Origin: Nitratireductor sp.
GTDB lineage: Bacteria; Pseudomonadota; Alphaproteobacteria; Rhizobiales; Rhizobiaceae
Reading direction: 5' to 3'
Length of the DNA stretch: 64,000 nucleotides
Assembly (NCBI GenBank): GCA_020637805.1
Contig: JACKJU010000010.1
Span: forward strand, 1 to 64,000
Below, piece by piece: positions 16,599 to 25,144 of this stretch. Below the pieces are notes generated by a model. It was not told the DNA's origin and did not search any database. It saw only the letters and a program-made list of their open reading frames with translations. Position 1 is the first letter of the stretch; every line of letters starts with the position of its first letter. The translations under genes were made by a program, and so were the position numbers.

Positions 16599-17306
16599 TC
16601 AGACTGAACAATAGCGCTCCTTAATCCCCTCATCGGCAAGCAGGGTGGCGGCATCGGATGCATGGACGATACGGCCTTGGTCAATAATGTAGGCCCGATC
16701 CGCAATCGAAAGCGCAATTTCGACATTCTGTTCAACCAGCAGGATGGTGGTTCCCTCAGCCTTCATCCGCTCGAAGAGATCATACATCTCGTCCACCAGA
16801 ACTGGCATGATGCCCTCGGACGGTTCATCAAGCATGATCATCTTCGGTTCTGAAACCGACGCCCGAGCGATGGCGAGCATCTGTTGCTCACCGCCCGACA
16901 TCGTTTCAGCGATCTGGTCCAGCCGCTCCTTCAGGCGAGGAAAGGTCTCGGCGATCCGCTCGATCGCCGCGGCTTCATCGATACCGTTCTGCTGACCCAG
17001 GAGCCCGAGGCGCAAGTTCTCTCGCACTGTCAGACCGGGCACGATACGGCGATCTTCCGGAACATAGCCCAGCCCACGGGCGAAACGGGTGTGAGCGGGT
17101 TCAGACAGAATTTCGTCACCCGAGAAGCGCACCATTCCCTGCGTTTTCTTCACCAATCCCATAATGGAGCGCAAGGTCGTGGTTTTCCCCGCTCCGTTGC
17201 GTCCGATGATGCAGACGATTTCGCCCCGCTCTACATTGAGCGAAATGCCTTGGAGGATATGGCTGCGCCCATACCAGGCATTGAGGTCCCGCACGTCCAG
17301 CATCAT
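16599..17306 (-). CDS. livF: Branched-chain-amino-acid-type ABC transporter ATPase, LivF
   Basis: One of two ATPases of a Liv/HAAT-type importer. The 235-residue protein shows Walker A G-R-N-G-A-G-K-T-T (35-43), signature M-S-G-G-E-Q-Q-M (about 139-146), and Walker B M-I-M-L-D-E-P-S. The length and the L-V-E-Q-N-V-E-I-A-L tail segment are LivF-like. It overlaps livG by 4 bp (ATGA). It is last in an operon that starts with molybdenum hydroxylase genes, so the cargo is probably the hydroxylase substrate rather than leucine. Confidence 0.9.
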   Translation of the reverse strand: MMLDVRDLNAWYGRSHILQGISLNVERGEIVCIIGRNGAGKTTTLRSIMGLVKKTQGMVRFSGDEILSEPAHTRFARGLGYVPEDRRIVPGLTVRENLRLGLLGQQNGIDEAAAIERIAETFPRLKERLDQIAETMSGGEQQMLAIARASVSEPKMIMLDEPSEGIMPVLVDEMYDLFERMKAEGTTILLVEQNVEIALSIADRAYIIDQGRIVHASDAATLLADEGIKERYCSV

Positions 17307-18061
17307 CGCCGTCCCTCGCCAAGATAGACACGACGTACCTCGCTGTTCGCACGGATCTCATCGGGTGTGCCCTCGGCGAGAAATTCGCCATGATGAAGGA
17401 CCAGTATGTGGTTCGATATGTCCATTACCAGCTTCATCTTGTGTTCCACGAGGATCACCGTGCAGCGCTCCGCGAGACGCAGGATGACCTGCATGATTTC
17501 GACGGTCTCCTCCGGGCTCATCCCCGCCGTGGGTTCGTCAAGCAAAAGCACTTTCGGCTTGCAGGCGACTGCCATAGCGATCTCCAGCGCACGCTGTTCA
17601 CCATGCGCGAGCTCAGAAGCAATGCGGCGCATGTGCGCAGCAAGGCCGACATCGCTCAGCAATTCCGCCGCACGGTCCTCCATTTCCGTCAGCCGGCTTC
17701 TTGGTGTCCAGATATTGAACCGTGTCGTCATCGCCTGAATGGCAATGCGGACATTCTCCAGCGCCGTCAAATCCGGAAAGATGTTGGTGATCTGGAAGGA
17801 TTTGGAGATGCCGAGTCGCGCGAAATGGTGCTGCCGCATGCCGGCAATGCTTCGACCATTGAACAGCACCTCGCCGTCGGTTGGTGGAAGGGCACCGCTC
17901 AGGACATTGAACAGTGTTGATTTTCCTGCACCATTGGGACCGATAATCGCGGTCAACTGGCCTTGTGGAAAAGAGGCTGTGACATTGGAAAGCGCTGTAA
18001 ATCCACCAAACCGCATGGTGACACCGCGAACCGCGAGGATAGGTGGAGACGCGCCGTTCAT
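17303..18061 (-). CDS. livG: Branched-chain-amino-acid-type ABC transporter ATPase, LivG
   Basis: The 252-residue second ATPase has Walker A G-P-N-G-A-G-K-S-T near residue 40, L-A-H-G-E-Q-R-A-L-E-I-A signature, Walker B V-L-L-L-D-E-P-T-A-G-M-S and the LivG-type V-E-H-K-M-K-L-V-M end. The start at 18061 gives an ATGA overlap with the livM stop. The open frame that continues to 18370 lies inside livM and is not used. It pairs with LivF under the LivH/LivM membrane pore. Confidence 0.92.
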   Translation of the reverse strand: MNGASPPILAVRGVTMRFGGFTALSNVTASFPQGQLTAIIGPNGAGKSTLFNVLSGALPPTDGEVLFNGRSIAGMRQHHFARLGISKSFQITNIFPDLTALENVRIAIQAMTTRFNIWTPRSRLTEMEDRAAELLSDVGLAAHMRRIASELAHGEQRALEIAMAVACKPKVLLLDEPTAGMSPEETVEIMQVILRLAERCTVILVEHKMKLVMDISNHILVLHHGEFLAEGTPDEIRANSEVRRVYLGEGRR

Positions 18062-19038
18062 GGCCTGATCCAACGCAGGATCGAACCCCAGATGCCGCGG
18101 GGGAAAAACAAGACGCAGGCCATGAAGACGAGGCCCAGCACGAGCTGCCAATGCGAGGTCAAAGTGGTGACGACGTCTTCGAGCAAGAGGAAAACGGTAG
18201 CGCCGATGAAGGGGCCGAAAAAAGTGCCCATCCCGCCAAGCAGCGCCATCATCACGACCTGGCCGGACATGTGATAATGCAGAACTTCTATCGGCACGAC
18301 CGAGAGATGGATTGCGTACAGCGCGCCCGCCAAGCCGCAGAACAGGCCGGAAATGACGAATGCGATCCACTTGGTTAGCCGGACGTCAAATCCGCAGGCC
18401 CGCGCCCGGTCCTCGTTTTCTCGTATGGCCTCCAGGACAGCCCCGAAAGGGGACGCTAATATCCGCGAGAAGACATAGATCGCCACGGCAACGAAAGCGA
18501 GAATGAAGAAATACTTGGCCGTCGGGTTGAAAAGGCTGAAATGCATGAGGCCCAGGTCGACCTGACGAACCGTGACACCGGTAAGACCGTCCTCGCCGCC
18601 CGACCAGCCATCCAATTGATAGACGATATAATAGACACACTGCGCGAGCGCGAGCGTGACCATCGCGAAATAGATGCCGCGAGTCCGGATGGCGAGAGCA
18701 CCCATGATCATGGCTGTCACACCGGCGGCGACAACGCCAAGCGGGATGGCGAGATACCACGGCGCAGCGAAATGGACGATGGCGATCCCGGTACCGTATG
18801 CGCCGATCCCGAAGAAGGCGGCATGACCGAAGGACAATACGCCTGCATAGCCAAAAACGAGATTGAAACCGAGCGCGAACAAGCCGTAGATCAGGATATT
18901 CGCGGCGAGCGCCTGATAGGGCAGTACGAACGGAAAAATCAGGAGAACGACCAGCACTGCAAGGACGCGGTATCGCCCGATGATTTCCGCTAAACGATTG
19001 AAAAGATTTGGAGAACTTTTGGTGGAGGTAACTCTCAT
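18058..19038 (-). CDS. livM: Branched-chain-amino-acid-type ABC transporter permease, LivM
   Basis: A 326-residue integral membrane protein with about eight to ten hydrophobic segments and the LivM markers F-G-Y-A-G-V-L-S-F-G-H-A-A-F-F-G-I-G-A-Y (in two parts near 63-82), R-E-N-E-D-R-A-R-A-C-G and G-G-M-G-T-F-F-G-P. It overlaps livH at its start and livG at its end, each by 4 bp, so the four transporter genes are translated in a chain. With LivH it forms the cytoplasmic-membrane channel. Confidence 0.92.
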   Translation of the reverse strand: MRVTSTKSSPNLFNRLAEIIGRYRVLAVLVVLLIFPFVLPYQALAANILIYGLFALGFNLVFGYAGVLSFGHAAFFGIGAYGTGIAIVHFAAPWYLAIPLGVVAAGVTAMIMGALAIRTRGIYFAMVTLALAQCVYYIVYQLDGWSGGEDGLTGVTVRQVDLGLMHFSLFNPTAKYFFILAFVAVAIYVFSRILASPFGAVLEAIRENEDRARACGFDVRLTKWIAFVISGLFCGLAGALYAIHLSVVPIEVLHYHMSGQVVMMALLGGMGTFFGPFIGATVFLLLEDVVTTLTSHWQLVLGLVFMACVLFFPRGIWGSILRWIRP

Positions 19039-19910
19039 CCCATCAATCCCTTGCGGCCGAACAGTCCCTGCGGGCGCACCAGCAAAACCGCTGCCATCAG
19101 GATGAACATCGCGAGGTCGGCGAGTTCCGGATAGAAAAGTGCGGTCATCGATATGATGATTCCGACCATCAGGCCGGCCACGACCGCGCCGAGAAGAGAC
19201 CCCATTCCACCGACCACGGTGACCACAAAAGCCTCGACAAGCACCGATGTGCCCATATCGGGAATGACGCTAGTCATCGGCGCCGAAAGAACGCCGGCAA
19301 CCCCGGCAAGACCTGTCCCGATACCAAATACCATCAGCCAGACGCGGCTGATATCGACGCCCAGCACCCGCATGATTTCCGGATCACGCGCACCAGCGCG
19401 AATGATCAGGCCGAAGGAAGTCTTTTCGAGGAACAACCACAAACCGACTACCAGCGCGATAGTGACTGCGATCAGGAAAAGCCGGTAGAGCGGAAACCAG
19501 CCGATGCCGATATTGACCGCGCCCTGCAGCGCATCCGGCACATCGAAGGGAACGCCTTCGAGTCCAAAAACGATGCGCACGAGTTCGACCAGGACAAGCC
19601 CCAGCCCGAAAGTCAGAAGAAGCGGGTAATCTATGCCGCGCCCGTAGAGCGGACGGACGAGAAAGCGTTCGACGACAAGCCCCATCGCGCCCACGACAAA
19701 CGGTACGAGAATCAGGGCAACCCAGAAATTGCCCGTCAGCCCAAGCAGGAACACGCCGACATAGGCGCCAACCATGTAGAAGGCACCGTGGGCAAAGTTC
19801 ACCACCGTCAGCAGGCCGAAGATCAACGACAGGCCGATGGCGAGTAGAACGAAAACCGAGCCAAGCGCGACGCCGGTAAAGAGCTGAAGCAGGAAAAGAT
19901 TCAGGGTCAT
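19035..19910 (-). CDS. livH: Branched-chain-amino-acid-type ABC transporter permease, LivH
   Basis: A 291-residue membrane protein with about eight helices and the LivH markers G-L-S-L-I-F-G-L-L-T-V-V-N-F-A-H-G (two parts, near 26-42), A-R-D-P-E-I-M-R-V-L-G and G-G-M-G-S-L-L-G-A-V. It follows the binding-protein gene after a 56-bp gap that holds a strong hairpin, and overlaps livM by 4 bp. The pore specificity cannot be read from sequence. Confidence 0.92.
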   Translation of the reverse strand: MTLNLFLLQLFTGVALGSVFVLLAIGLSLIFGLLTVVNFAHGAFYMVGAYVGVFLLGLTGNFWVALILVPFVVGAMGLVVERFLVRPLYGRGIDYPLLLTFGLGLVLVELVRIVFGLEGVPFDVPDALQGAVNIGIGWFPLYRLFLIAVTIALVVGLWLFLEKTSFGLIIRAGARDPEIMRVLGVDISRVWLMVFGIGTGLAGVAGVLSAPMTSVIPDMGTSVLVEAFVVTVVGGMGSLLGAVVAGLMVGIIISMTALFYPELADLAMFILMAAVLLVRPQGLFGRKGLMG

Positions 19911-19933
19911 GGTTCAACCGACATGATGGAGGG

Positions 19934-19960
19934 GACGCACCGGCAGGACGCCGGTGCGTC
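19934..19960 (-). promoter_or_regulatory. Strong intercistronic hairpin between binding protein and livH
   Basis: GACGCACCGGC (19934-19944) and GCCGGTGCGTC (19950-19960) form a perfect 11-bp stem with a 5-base loop right after the binding-protein stop. There is no T-run. Such stems usually protect the upstream mRNA and give more binding protein than permease; partial termination is the alternative. Confidence 0.7.
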
Positions 19961-19966
19961 GATGGC

Positions 19967-21223
19967 TCAGCCGTGTCCAAGTTCCGCGCAGCTGCGCAGG
20001 GCACCTTCGTCCGCCGAGGCCGTCGCGAGGACACGGAACACGTCATATTCGTTTTCCATATCAGCCTCGTCCTTCGACTCGATGATGAAGACCGACTGCA
20101 CCGACTGGTGATCGCACGACCGGTAATATTGCTGGCCCTTGTACTTGTCATATTTCAACGTTTCGAGCGCCCCGATGACGGCATCGGTATCGGTGCTCCC
20201 GGCTGACTTTACGGCATCGAGCAGCACGCCCACGCCGGCATAGCCATAGGCGCCGTAGTCGGACGGCGGAGCGCCGTCATTTTGCGCGCGATAGCTGTCG
20301 TTGAAGGCCTTGGCGGACGCGATCTCGTCTTCCAGCTTCCAATAGTAGTTGGTGCCGCCGACTACGCCGGAATAGATGTCTGCTCCGCCCGCGCGGCGCT
20401 GGTTGTAAAGAAGCGCTGGCGCGATCATCTTCATCTGGTTCTTCATACCGAAGCTCGTCGCCTGCTTCAGCGAATTGAGCTGGTCGAAACCGAAGTTGCA
20501 AAGGCACAGCACATCCGGGTTCGCCGCCTGTATCTGGGGCAGGAAGGTGGAGAAGTCCTTGGAGGCGAGCGGATGCGTCACCTCGGCGACGACCTCGATT
20601 CCGTAGTCCGCACCGGCGACCTTGAAGCCGCGCGCCATTTCATGGCCGTAGGCATAATCGGCGATCAGGAAAGCGACCCGCTTGCCGCTGTCGGGGAAGA
20701 CGTGATGACCGACGGCCCCGGCAGTCATGTGCGGATTAAGCGCCTCGTGGAAGGTGTATTTGGTGAAATTTCCCGCTTCGTTGATCGCATCCGATTGGGA
20801 GATGGAATTGTAGATCTTGCCGCGCTCGGCGCAGACCGTGTTGACGGCGAGCTGCACCGATGCTGACAGGGAGCCGCAGATGAAATCCGCACCATCCTTC
20901 TCGATAAGTTCCAGCGTGCGGGTCGCCGCCTCGCCGGACTTCAGCTTGTCGTCACGCACCAGAAGCTCGGCCATGCGGCCGCCAAGGCCGCCCGCCGCGT
21001 TGAACTCGTCTACGGCGATTTGCGCGCAACGCGCCTGTTCCTGCGCCTCGGAGCCATACGGTCCCGTCAAGGGAACCGGAAAGCCGATCTTGATCGGTCC
21101 CTCCTGGGCTAGTGCCGGCCGGGCAATCCACGGCGCGGCAAGAAGCACGCCCCCGGCTGCCCCGATCGTGAGCACGTCGCGGCGCGTTGGTGACGGGCCT
21201 TTCCTCTTGTCTGATGAGGTCAT
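19967..21223 (-). CDS. ABC transporter substrate-binding protein (HAAT/Liv type)
   Basis: The 418-residue periplasmic receptor belongs to the peripla-BP-6 group. It has a twin-arginine type leader (T-R-R-D-V-L-T-I-G near residues 13-21, A-L-A-Q cleavage), then I-K-I-G-F-P-V-P-L-T-G-P-Y-G-S and G-G-L-G-G-R as in amide/urea and branched-chain receptors. The ATG at 21223 has GGGAGGAA upstream; an ORF extension to 21268 overlaps the hydroxylase gene and is unlikely. It sits between the hydroxylase genes and the permeases, so its ligand is probably the hydroxylase substrate or a product. Several cysteines in the mature part are unusual for a periplasmic receptor. Confidence 0.9.
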   Translation of the reverse strand: MTSSDKRKGPSPTRRDVLTIGAAGGVLLAAPWIARPALAQEGPIKIGFPVPLTGPYGSEAQEQARCAQIAVDEFNAAGGLGGRMAELLVRDDKLKSGEAATRTLELIEKDGADFICGSLSASVQLAVNTVCAERGKIYNSISQSDAINEAGNFTKYTFHEALNPHMTAGAVGHHVFPDSGKRVAFLIADYAYGHEMARGFKVAGADYGIEVVAEVTHPLASKDFSTFLPQIQAANPDVLCLCNFGFDQLNSLKQATSFGMKNQMKMIAPALLYNQRRAGGADIYSGVVGGTNYYWKLEDEIASAKAFNDSYRAQNDGAPPSDYGAYGYAGVGVLLDAVKSAGSTDTDAVIGALETLKYDKYKGQQYYRSCDHQSVQSVFIIESKDEADMENEYDVFRVLATASADEGALRSCAELGHG

Positions 21224-21264
21224 GTTATTTCCTCCCTTTTTGTGGCGCTCCCGCGCGCCGGTTT

Positions 21265-23655
21265 TCATTTCTGATCCCGACCGCTGACACGGCCGAGTGC
21301 GCGTAGTATCTTTTCCGGGGTGAACGGCATGTCAGTGAGCTCGACGTCGAATGGACCGAGCGCGTCGTTGAGAGCGTTCATTACCGCTGCCGGTGCGCCG
21401 GCCGTACCGGCCTCGCCGACCCCTTTCGCTCCAAGCTCGGAGGTCTGGGTCGGCGTGACGACGTGATCAACAACTATGTCGGGCATTTCGCCGGCCATCG
21501 GCACCAGGTAATCGGCGAGCGAGCCGTTCATCAGCTGGCCTTCCGGCGAGTAGATGCATTCCTCGAAGAGCGCGGGCCCAAGTCCCTGTACAACGCCACC
21601 ACGGGTCTGCTCGGCGACCAGCTTCGGATTGATCACCGTACCGCAATCCTCCACGACCCAGTAGCCGAGAAGCCGGATCATGCCGGTATCAGTGTCAACT
21701 TCGAGATAGCAGGCATGCGCCGCGTTGGTGAAACAGAACGGATATGTGTTCTGCGTGTAATGGCGGGTGACGACGAGCTCGGGAGCGAGGTCTTTGGGAA
21801 GCGTGTCGCCCCGGAAATAAACGATGCGGCCCAGCTCAGATAGCGGCATCCGCTCGGTTCTGTCCACGGCCGTTACGATCACACCGTCGCGGATGTCGAG
21901 GTTCTCAGCGCGATCCTGCAGGATGGTCGCGGCGACGGAGAGGATGTTCTGCTTCAGTGCCTTGCCGGCACGCAGCGCCGCCTCGCCGCCGATGCCGGCC
22001 GCACGCGAGGCCCAGGTGCCGCCGCCATAGGGTACGGTTTCCGTATCGCCGGTGATGACACGGATATTTGCCATGTTGATGCCAATGGCGGTGGCGGCGA
22101 CCTGGGCGATGATCGTTTCGGTGCCTTGGCCCTGTTCGGTGACGCCGGTCAGGCAGGTCACGCCGCCGGTCGGATCGAGGCGCAGCGTGCAGCCATCCTG
22201 CGAGGCAATGCGGGCGCCGCCGACGCCGTAGAAGGCCGGGCTGGGATTGGTGACCTCGACGAGGCTAACGAGACCTATGCCGCGATATACGCCCTTTCTC
22301 CGGAGCGCGGACTGTTCGGCGCGGAGATCGTCATAGGCGCATTTTTCCAAGAGCTTGTCGAGGCATTCGCGGTGCGACTGTCTCTCATAGATCGCGCCCG
22401 ACGGCGATGTGTAGGGATAGGCGTCGTCGGCAATGAAATTGCGTCGACGGAATTCGGCGGGATCTTGGCCGGTGACCTTCGCAGCCTTGTCGACGAGGTG
22501 CTCGGCGATCGCGACGGCAATCGGATGGCCGACGCCGCGATACTGGCACATGTTGTTCTTGTTCTGGAACACGACCCGTCCATGCGCGCGATAAGCACCG
22601 TGGGCATAAGGGCCGCCGGTCAGGTTGAGCACCTGGTTGACCTCGATGCCCGACGTTCGGGGATAGACGGAGAAAGGCCCGATCCCGGTCAGGTCGTCGA
22701 GGTCGAAGGCGGTGATCCGTCCGTCACCATCCACCGCCAATCGAGCCTTGGCCTCGTGATCACGGGCGTGGATGTCGGTAATGAAGCTTTCCAGTCGGTC
22801 GGCGACGAACTTAACCGGACGCTCCAGCATGACCGCGAGCGCGGCGGCGGTCATCTCGTCGGCATAGGTGTGGATCTTGATACCGAAAGACCCACCCACA
22901 TCTCCGCAGATCACCCGGACATTGTTCTCGTCGAGGTTCAGATGCCTGGCAAACAGGTTTTTCGACATGTGCGGGCACTGAACCGACATGTAGAGGGTCA
23001 GCGCGCGTTGCGAAGCGTCGAAGTCGCAAATGATGGAACGCGGTTCGAGCGTGACGCCCGTGTGCCGGTTGAAGCGCATCTCGGCCTCGACAACGTGTGC
23101 CGCAGTCGAGAAGGCTTCGTCCACATCGCCGGTATCTATCTTGCGCTCGAAGCAGAGATTGTCGCCCAGCTCGGCATGGATCGGCAATGCGTCGGGCGCC
23201 AACGATGCTTTCGGATCGACTTGCGGGTCGAGCGCCTCATAGTCGATGGCAATGCGCTCGACAGCGTCCTCGGCAATTGCCCGGCTGGCGGCGACTACGG
23301 CCGCGACGGGCTCACCCTGCGAAAACACCTTTCCATTGGCTAGCGGCCACTGGGACGCGGACTTGATGCCCTTGAGGTGATCGAGAACACCTACCCAGGG
23401 CGTGCAGTATTCGGCGAGATCCGACATCGTCACCACGCGGATGACGCCGGCCAGCGCCGCCGCACCGGCGGTGTCGACCGACTTCACCAAGGCATGGGCG
23501 TAAGGGCTTCGCGCGAAAGCGACATGCAGCATGCGCGGCAGATCGATATCGTCGACGAAGCGACCGCGGCCACGCGTTAAACGCGCCGCATTTGGCCGTT
23601 CCACCGATCGGCCTATATATGAGTTGGGACGGTCCAGCCCGGACAAATCGGTCAT
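21265..23655 (-). CDS. Molybdenum hydroxylase large subunit (xanthine/CO dehydrogenase family)
   Basis: The 796-residue protein is the molybdopterin-cytosine-dinucleotide subunit. It has G-D-V-G-G-S-F-G-I-K (251-260), the active-site loop Q-Y-R-G-V-G-H-P (371-378), Q-G-Q-G-T-E-T for cofactor binding, and the catalytic Glu (about 748) in G-A-K-G-V-G-E-A-G. The loop lacks the A-Y-R-C-S-F-R signature of true CO dehydrogenase. The enzyme therefore hydroxylates an organic substrate, perhaps an N-heterocycle or aldehyde; which one is unknown. It is translationally coupled to the iron-sulfur subunit (ATGA). No MobA-, XdhC- or CoxG-type maturation gene is nearby. Confidence 0.9.
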   Translation of the reverse strand: MTDLSGLDRPNSYIGRSVERPNAARLTRGRGRFVDDIDLPRMLHVAFARSPYAHALVKSVDTAGAAALAGVIRVVTMSDLAEYCTPWVGVLDHLKGIKSASQWPLANGKVFSQGEPVAAVVAASRAIAEDAVERIAIDYEALDPQVDPKASLAPDALPIHAELGDNLCFERKIDTGDVDEAFSTAAHVVEAEMRFNRHTGVTLEPRSIICDFDASQRALTLYMSVQCPHMSKNLFARHLNLDENNVRVICGDVGGSFGIKIHTYADEMTAAALAVMLERPVKFVADRLESFITDIHARDHEAKARLAVDGDGRITAFDLDDLTGIGPFSVYPRTSGIEVNQVLNLTGGPYAHGAYRAHGRVVFQNKNNMCQYRGVGHPIAVAIAEHLVDKAAKVTGQDPAEFRRRNFIADDAYPYTSPSGAIYERQSHRECLDKLLEKCAYDDLRAEQSALRRKGVYRGIGLVSLVEVTNPSPAFYGVGGARIASQDGCTLRLDPTGGVTCLTGVTEQGQGTETIIAQVAATAIGINMANIRVITGDTETVPYGGGTWASRAAGIGGEAALRAGKALKQNILSVAATILQDRAENLDIRDGVIVTAVDRTERMPLSELGRIVYFRGDTLPKDLAPELVVTRHYTQNTYPFCFTNAAHACYLEVDTDTGMIRLLGYWVVEDCGTVINPKLVAEQTRGGVVQGLGPALFEECIYSPEGQLMNGSLADYLVPMAGEMPDIVVDHVVTPTQTSELGAKGVGEAGTAGAPAAVMNALNDALGPFDVELTDMPFTPEKILRALGRVSGRDQK

Positions 23656-24125
23656 TTGCGTCTCCGGCGTTCGGCGACATCCATGACCGCATCCACGATG
23701 GCCTGGTAGCCGGTGCAGCGACAGTAATTGCCCGACAGATACTCGCGAACCGCCTGGCGTGTAGGCGAAGGATCGTCGCGGAGAAGCTCATCGGCAGCGA
23801 TCAGCATTCCAGGCGTACAGAAGCCGCACTGTAGCGCGTTGTGTTCGACAAATGCCTGCTGAAGATCCGCGCCCTTGCCATCACCAAAATTCTCGATGGT
23901 TTCGATCTCGCTACCCTCGCATTGAATGGCAAAGAGGAGGCAGCCACGCGCGGTCCGACCGTCAACCCGGACGGTGCAAGCCCCGCAGACACCGTGCTCG
24001 CAGCCGACATGAGTGCCCGTAAGCCGGGCCTCGGAGCGGATGAAATCGGCAAGCGTCATGCGCGGCTCAACAGCGGCGCTGACCTCCTCGCCATTGATTG
24101 AGAGTGTCACCAGCCGCTTCATCAT
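23652..24125 (-). CDS. Molybdenum hydroxylase [2Fe-2S] small subunit
   Basis: The 157-residue electron-transfer subunit has both expected clusters. The plant-type ferredoxin cysteines are C42, C47, C50 and C62 (G-C-E-H-G-V-C-G-A-C). The helical-domain cysteines are C100, C103, C135 and C137 (C-G-F-C-T-P-G-M and Y-C-R-C-T-G-Y). The ATG at 24125 overlaps the FAD-subunit stop (ATGA). A longer frame to 24380 lies inside that gene. It passes electrons from the molybdenum site to the FAD subunit, and its own stop overlaps the large-subunit start. Confidence 0.93.
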   Translation of the reverse strand: MMKRLVTLSINGEEVSAAVEPRMTLADFIRSEARLTGTHVGCEHGVCGACTVRVDGRTARGCLLFAIQCEGSEIETIENFGDGKGADLQQAFVEHNALQCGFCTPGMLIAADELLRDDPSPTRQAVREYLSGNYCRCTGYQAIVDAVMDVAERRRRK

Positions 24126-24988
24126 GTGTCCGCCTCGCTGTTTATATGCGCCAGCGCGCGGCGGACGAGAACGCCGGCGAGATGCAGCCTCGTTTCTGAC
24201 GAGGTTACGGCATCGTCCGGCGGATCCAGATCGCCCTTCAGGGCGGCGTCGATCGCGGCACCGTCCACGGCGCCGTTCGGCATGCCCTCCACAACCGCTG
24301 ACAATTGTGGGGAAAGCAGCGAGCGATCGCCGCAGGAATGAAAAGCGAAACGCACGGATACCAGCCGTCCGCCGTCGCACTTCGCGACCGCGGCAAGGCC
24401 GGCGAGAGCGAAATCGCCCTGGCGCCGGGCTATTTCGTCGAAAAAATGGATTTCGCCATTACCTGCGACCGGCACTTCCATGGCGACCAATACCTCGCCC
24501 GGCTCCAACGAGGTTTCATAGAACCCGATGAAAAAGTCACTCGCGGGGATGCGGCGGCTGCCGGAGGCACTTTCGACGACCATCGTCGTGCCCAGCGCCA
24601 GTGCACAGGCAGGAAGTTCCGCAGCAGGATCCGCGTTGCAGAGCGAGCCGCCCAACGTGCCGCGATTCCGGATTGCGGGATGAGCGACATGCGCAAGCGC
24701 TTGCACCAGCAAGGGCACGTGCCCAGCAATCACGTCGGAGCGGCGAACGGTCTCGTGCCGGCACAAGGCCCCAATTCGCACCACGCCACCCTGTAACTCT
24801 ATTCGGTCAAGTTCGGGGATGCGATTGATATCAACGAGAATGGCGGGTTCCGACAGACGCATGTTGAGCGCGGGAACCACGCTCTGCCCGCCAGCGAGGA
24901 TCAGCGCCTCATCACCATGGGCCTCGAACACCGCAAATACATCAGCCAAAGTCTTGGCGCGCAAATAATCGAATGTTCGCGGCTTCAC
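24122..24988 (-). CDS. Molybdenum hydroxylase FAD-binding middle subunit
   Basis: A 288-residue CoxM/CutM-like subunit with the two FAD motifs of the family: A-G-G-Q-S-V-V-P (about 32-39) and R-N-R-G-T-L-G-G-S-L (about 107-116). The GTG at 24988 is chosen because GGGAGGAGA lies just upstream. An ATG is absent there, and a TTG 15 bp earlier would place the ribosome site inside the gene. It is the first gene of the leftward hydroxylase/transporter operon, facing a TetR regulator. Confidence 0.9.
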   Translation of the reverse strand: MKPRTFDYLRAKTLADVFAVFEAHGDEALILAGGQSVVPALNMRLSEPAILVDINRIPELDRIELQGGVVRIGALCRHETVRRSDVIAGHVPLLVQALAHVAHPAIRNRGTLGGSLCNADPAAELPACALALGTTMVVESASGSRRIPASDFFIGFYETSLEPGEVLVAMEVPVAGNGEIHFFDEIARRQGDFALAGLAAVAKCDGGRLVSVRFAFHSCGDRSLLSPQLSAVVEGMPNGAVDGAAIDAALKGDLDPPDDAVTSSETRLHLAGVLVRRALAHINSEADT

Positions 24989-25023
24989 CCTATCTCCTCC
25001 CAAAGTTCGGGTCGCGGAACGAG

Positions 25024-25041
25024 CATATTATTTATCATATG
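25024..25041. promoter_or_regulatory. AT-rich palindrome between hydroxylase operon and TetR gene
   Basis: CATATTATTTATCATATG is symmetric at 7 of 9 pairs and stands out in GC-rich surroundings. It also offers -10-like sequence (TAATAT on the minus strand) for the hydroxylase operon. It is the most likely site for the adjacent TetR protein. Confidence 0.45.
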
Positions 25042-25144
25042 ATCAACAGCGGCGCAACCGACGCGCCGTTTGCAATTTTGGGCGGAAATGGAGAGAAGTG
25101 GTCCCAGGATGACAACGACTGGTTTCGAGGGAGATCAGATCCGC

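Noticed and set aside
21265..24988. Aerobic carbon-monoxide dehydrogenase (coxMSL)
   Set aside because: Subunit layout fits, but the large subunit lacks the A-Y-R-C-S-F-R active-site loop with its cysteine, so CO oxidation is unlikely.
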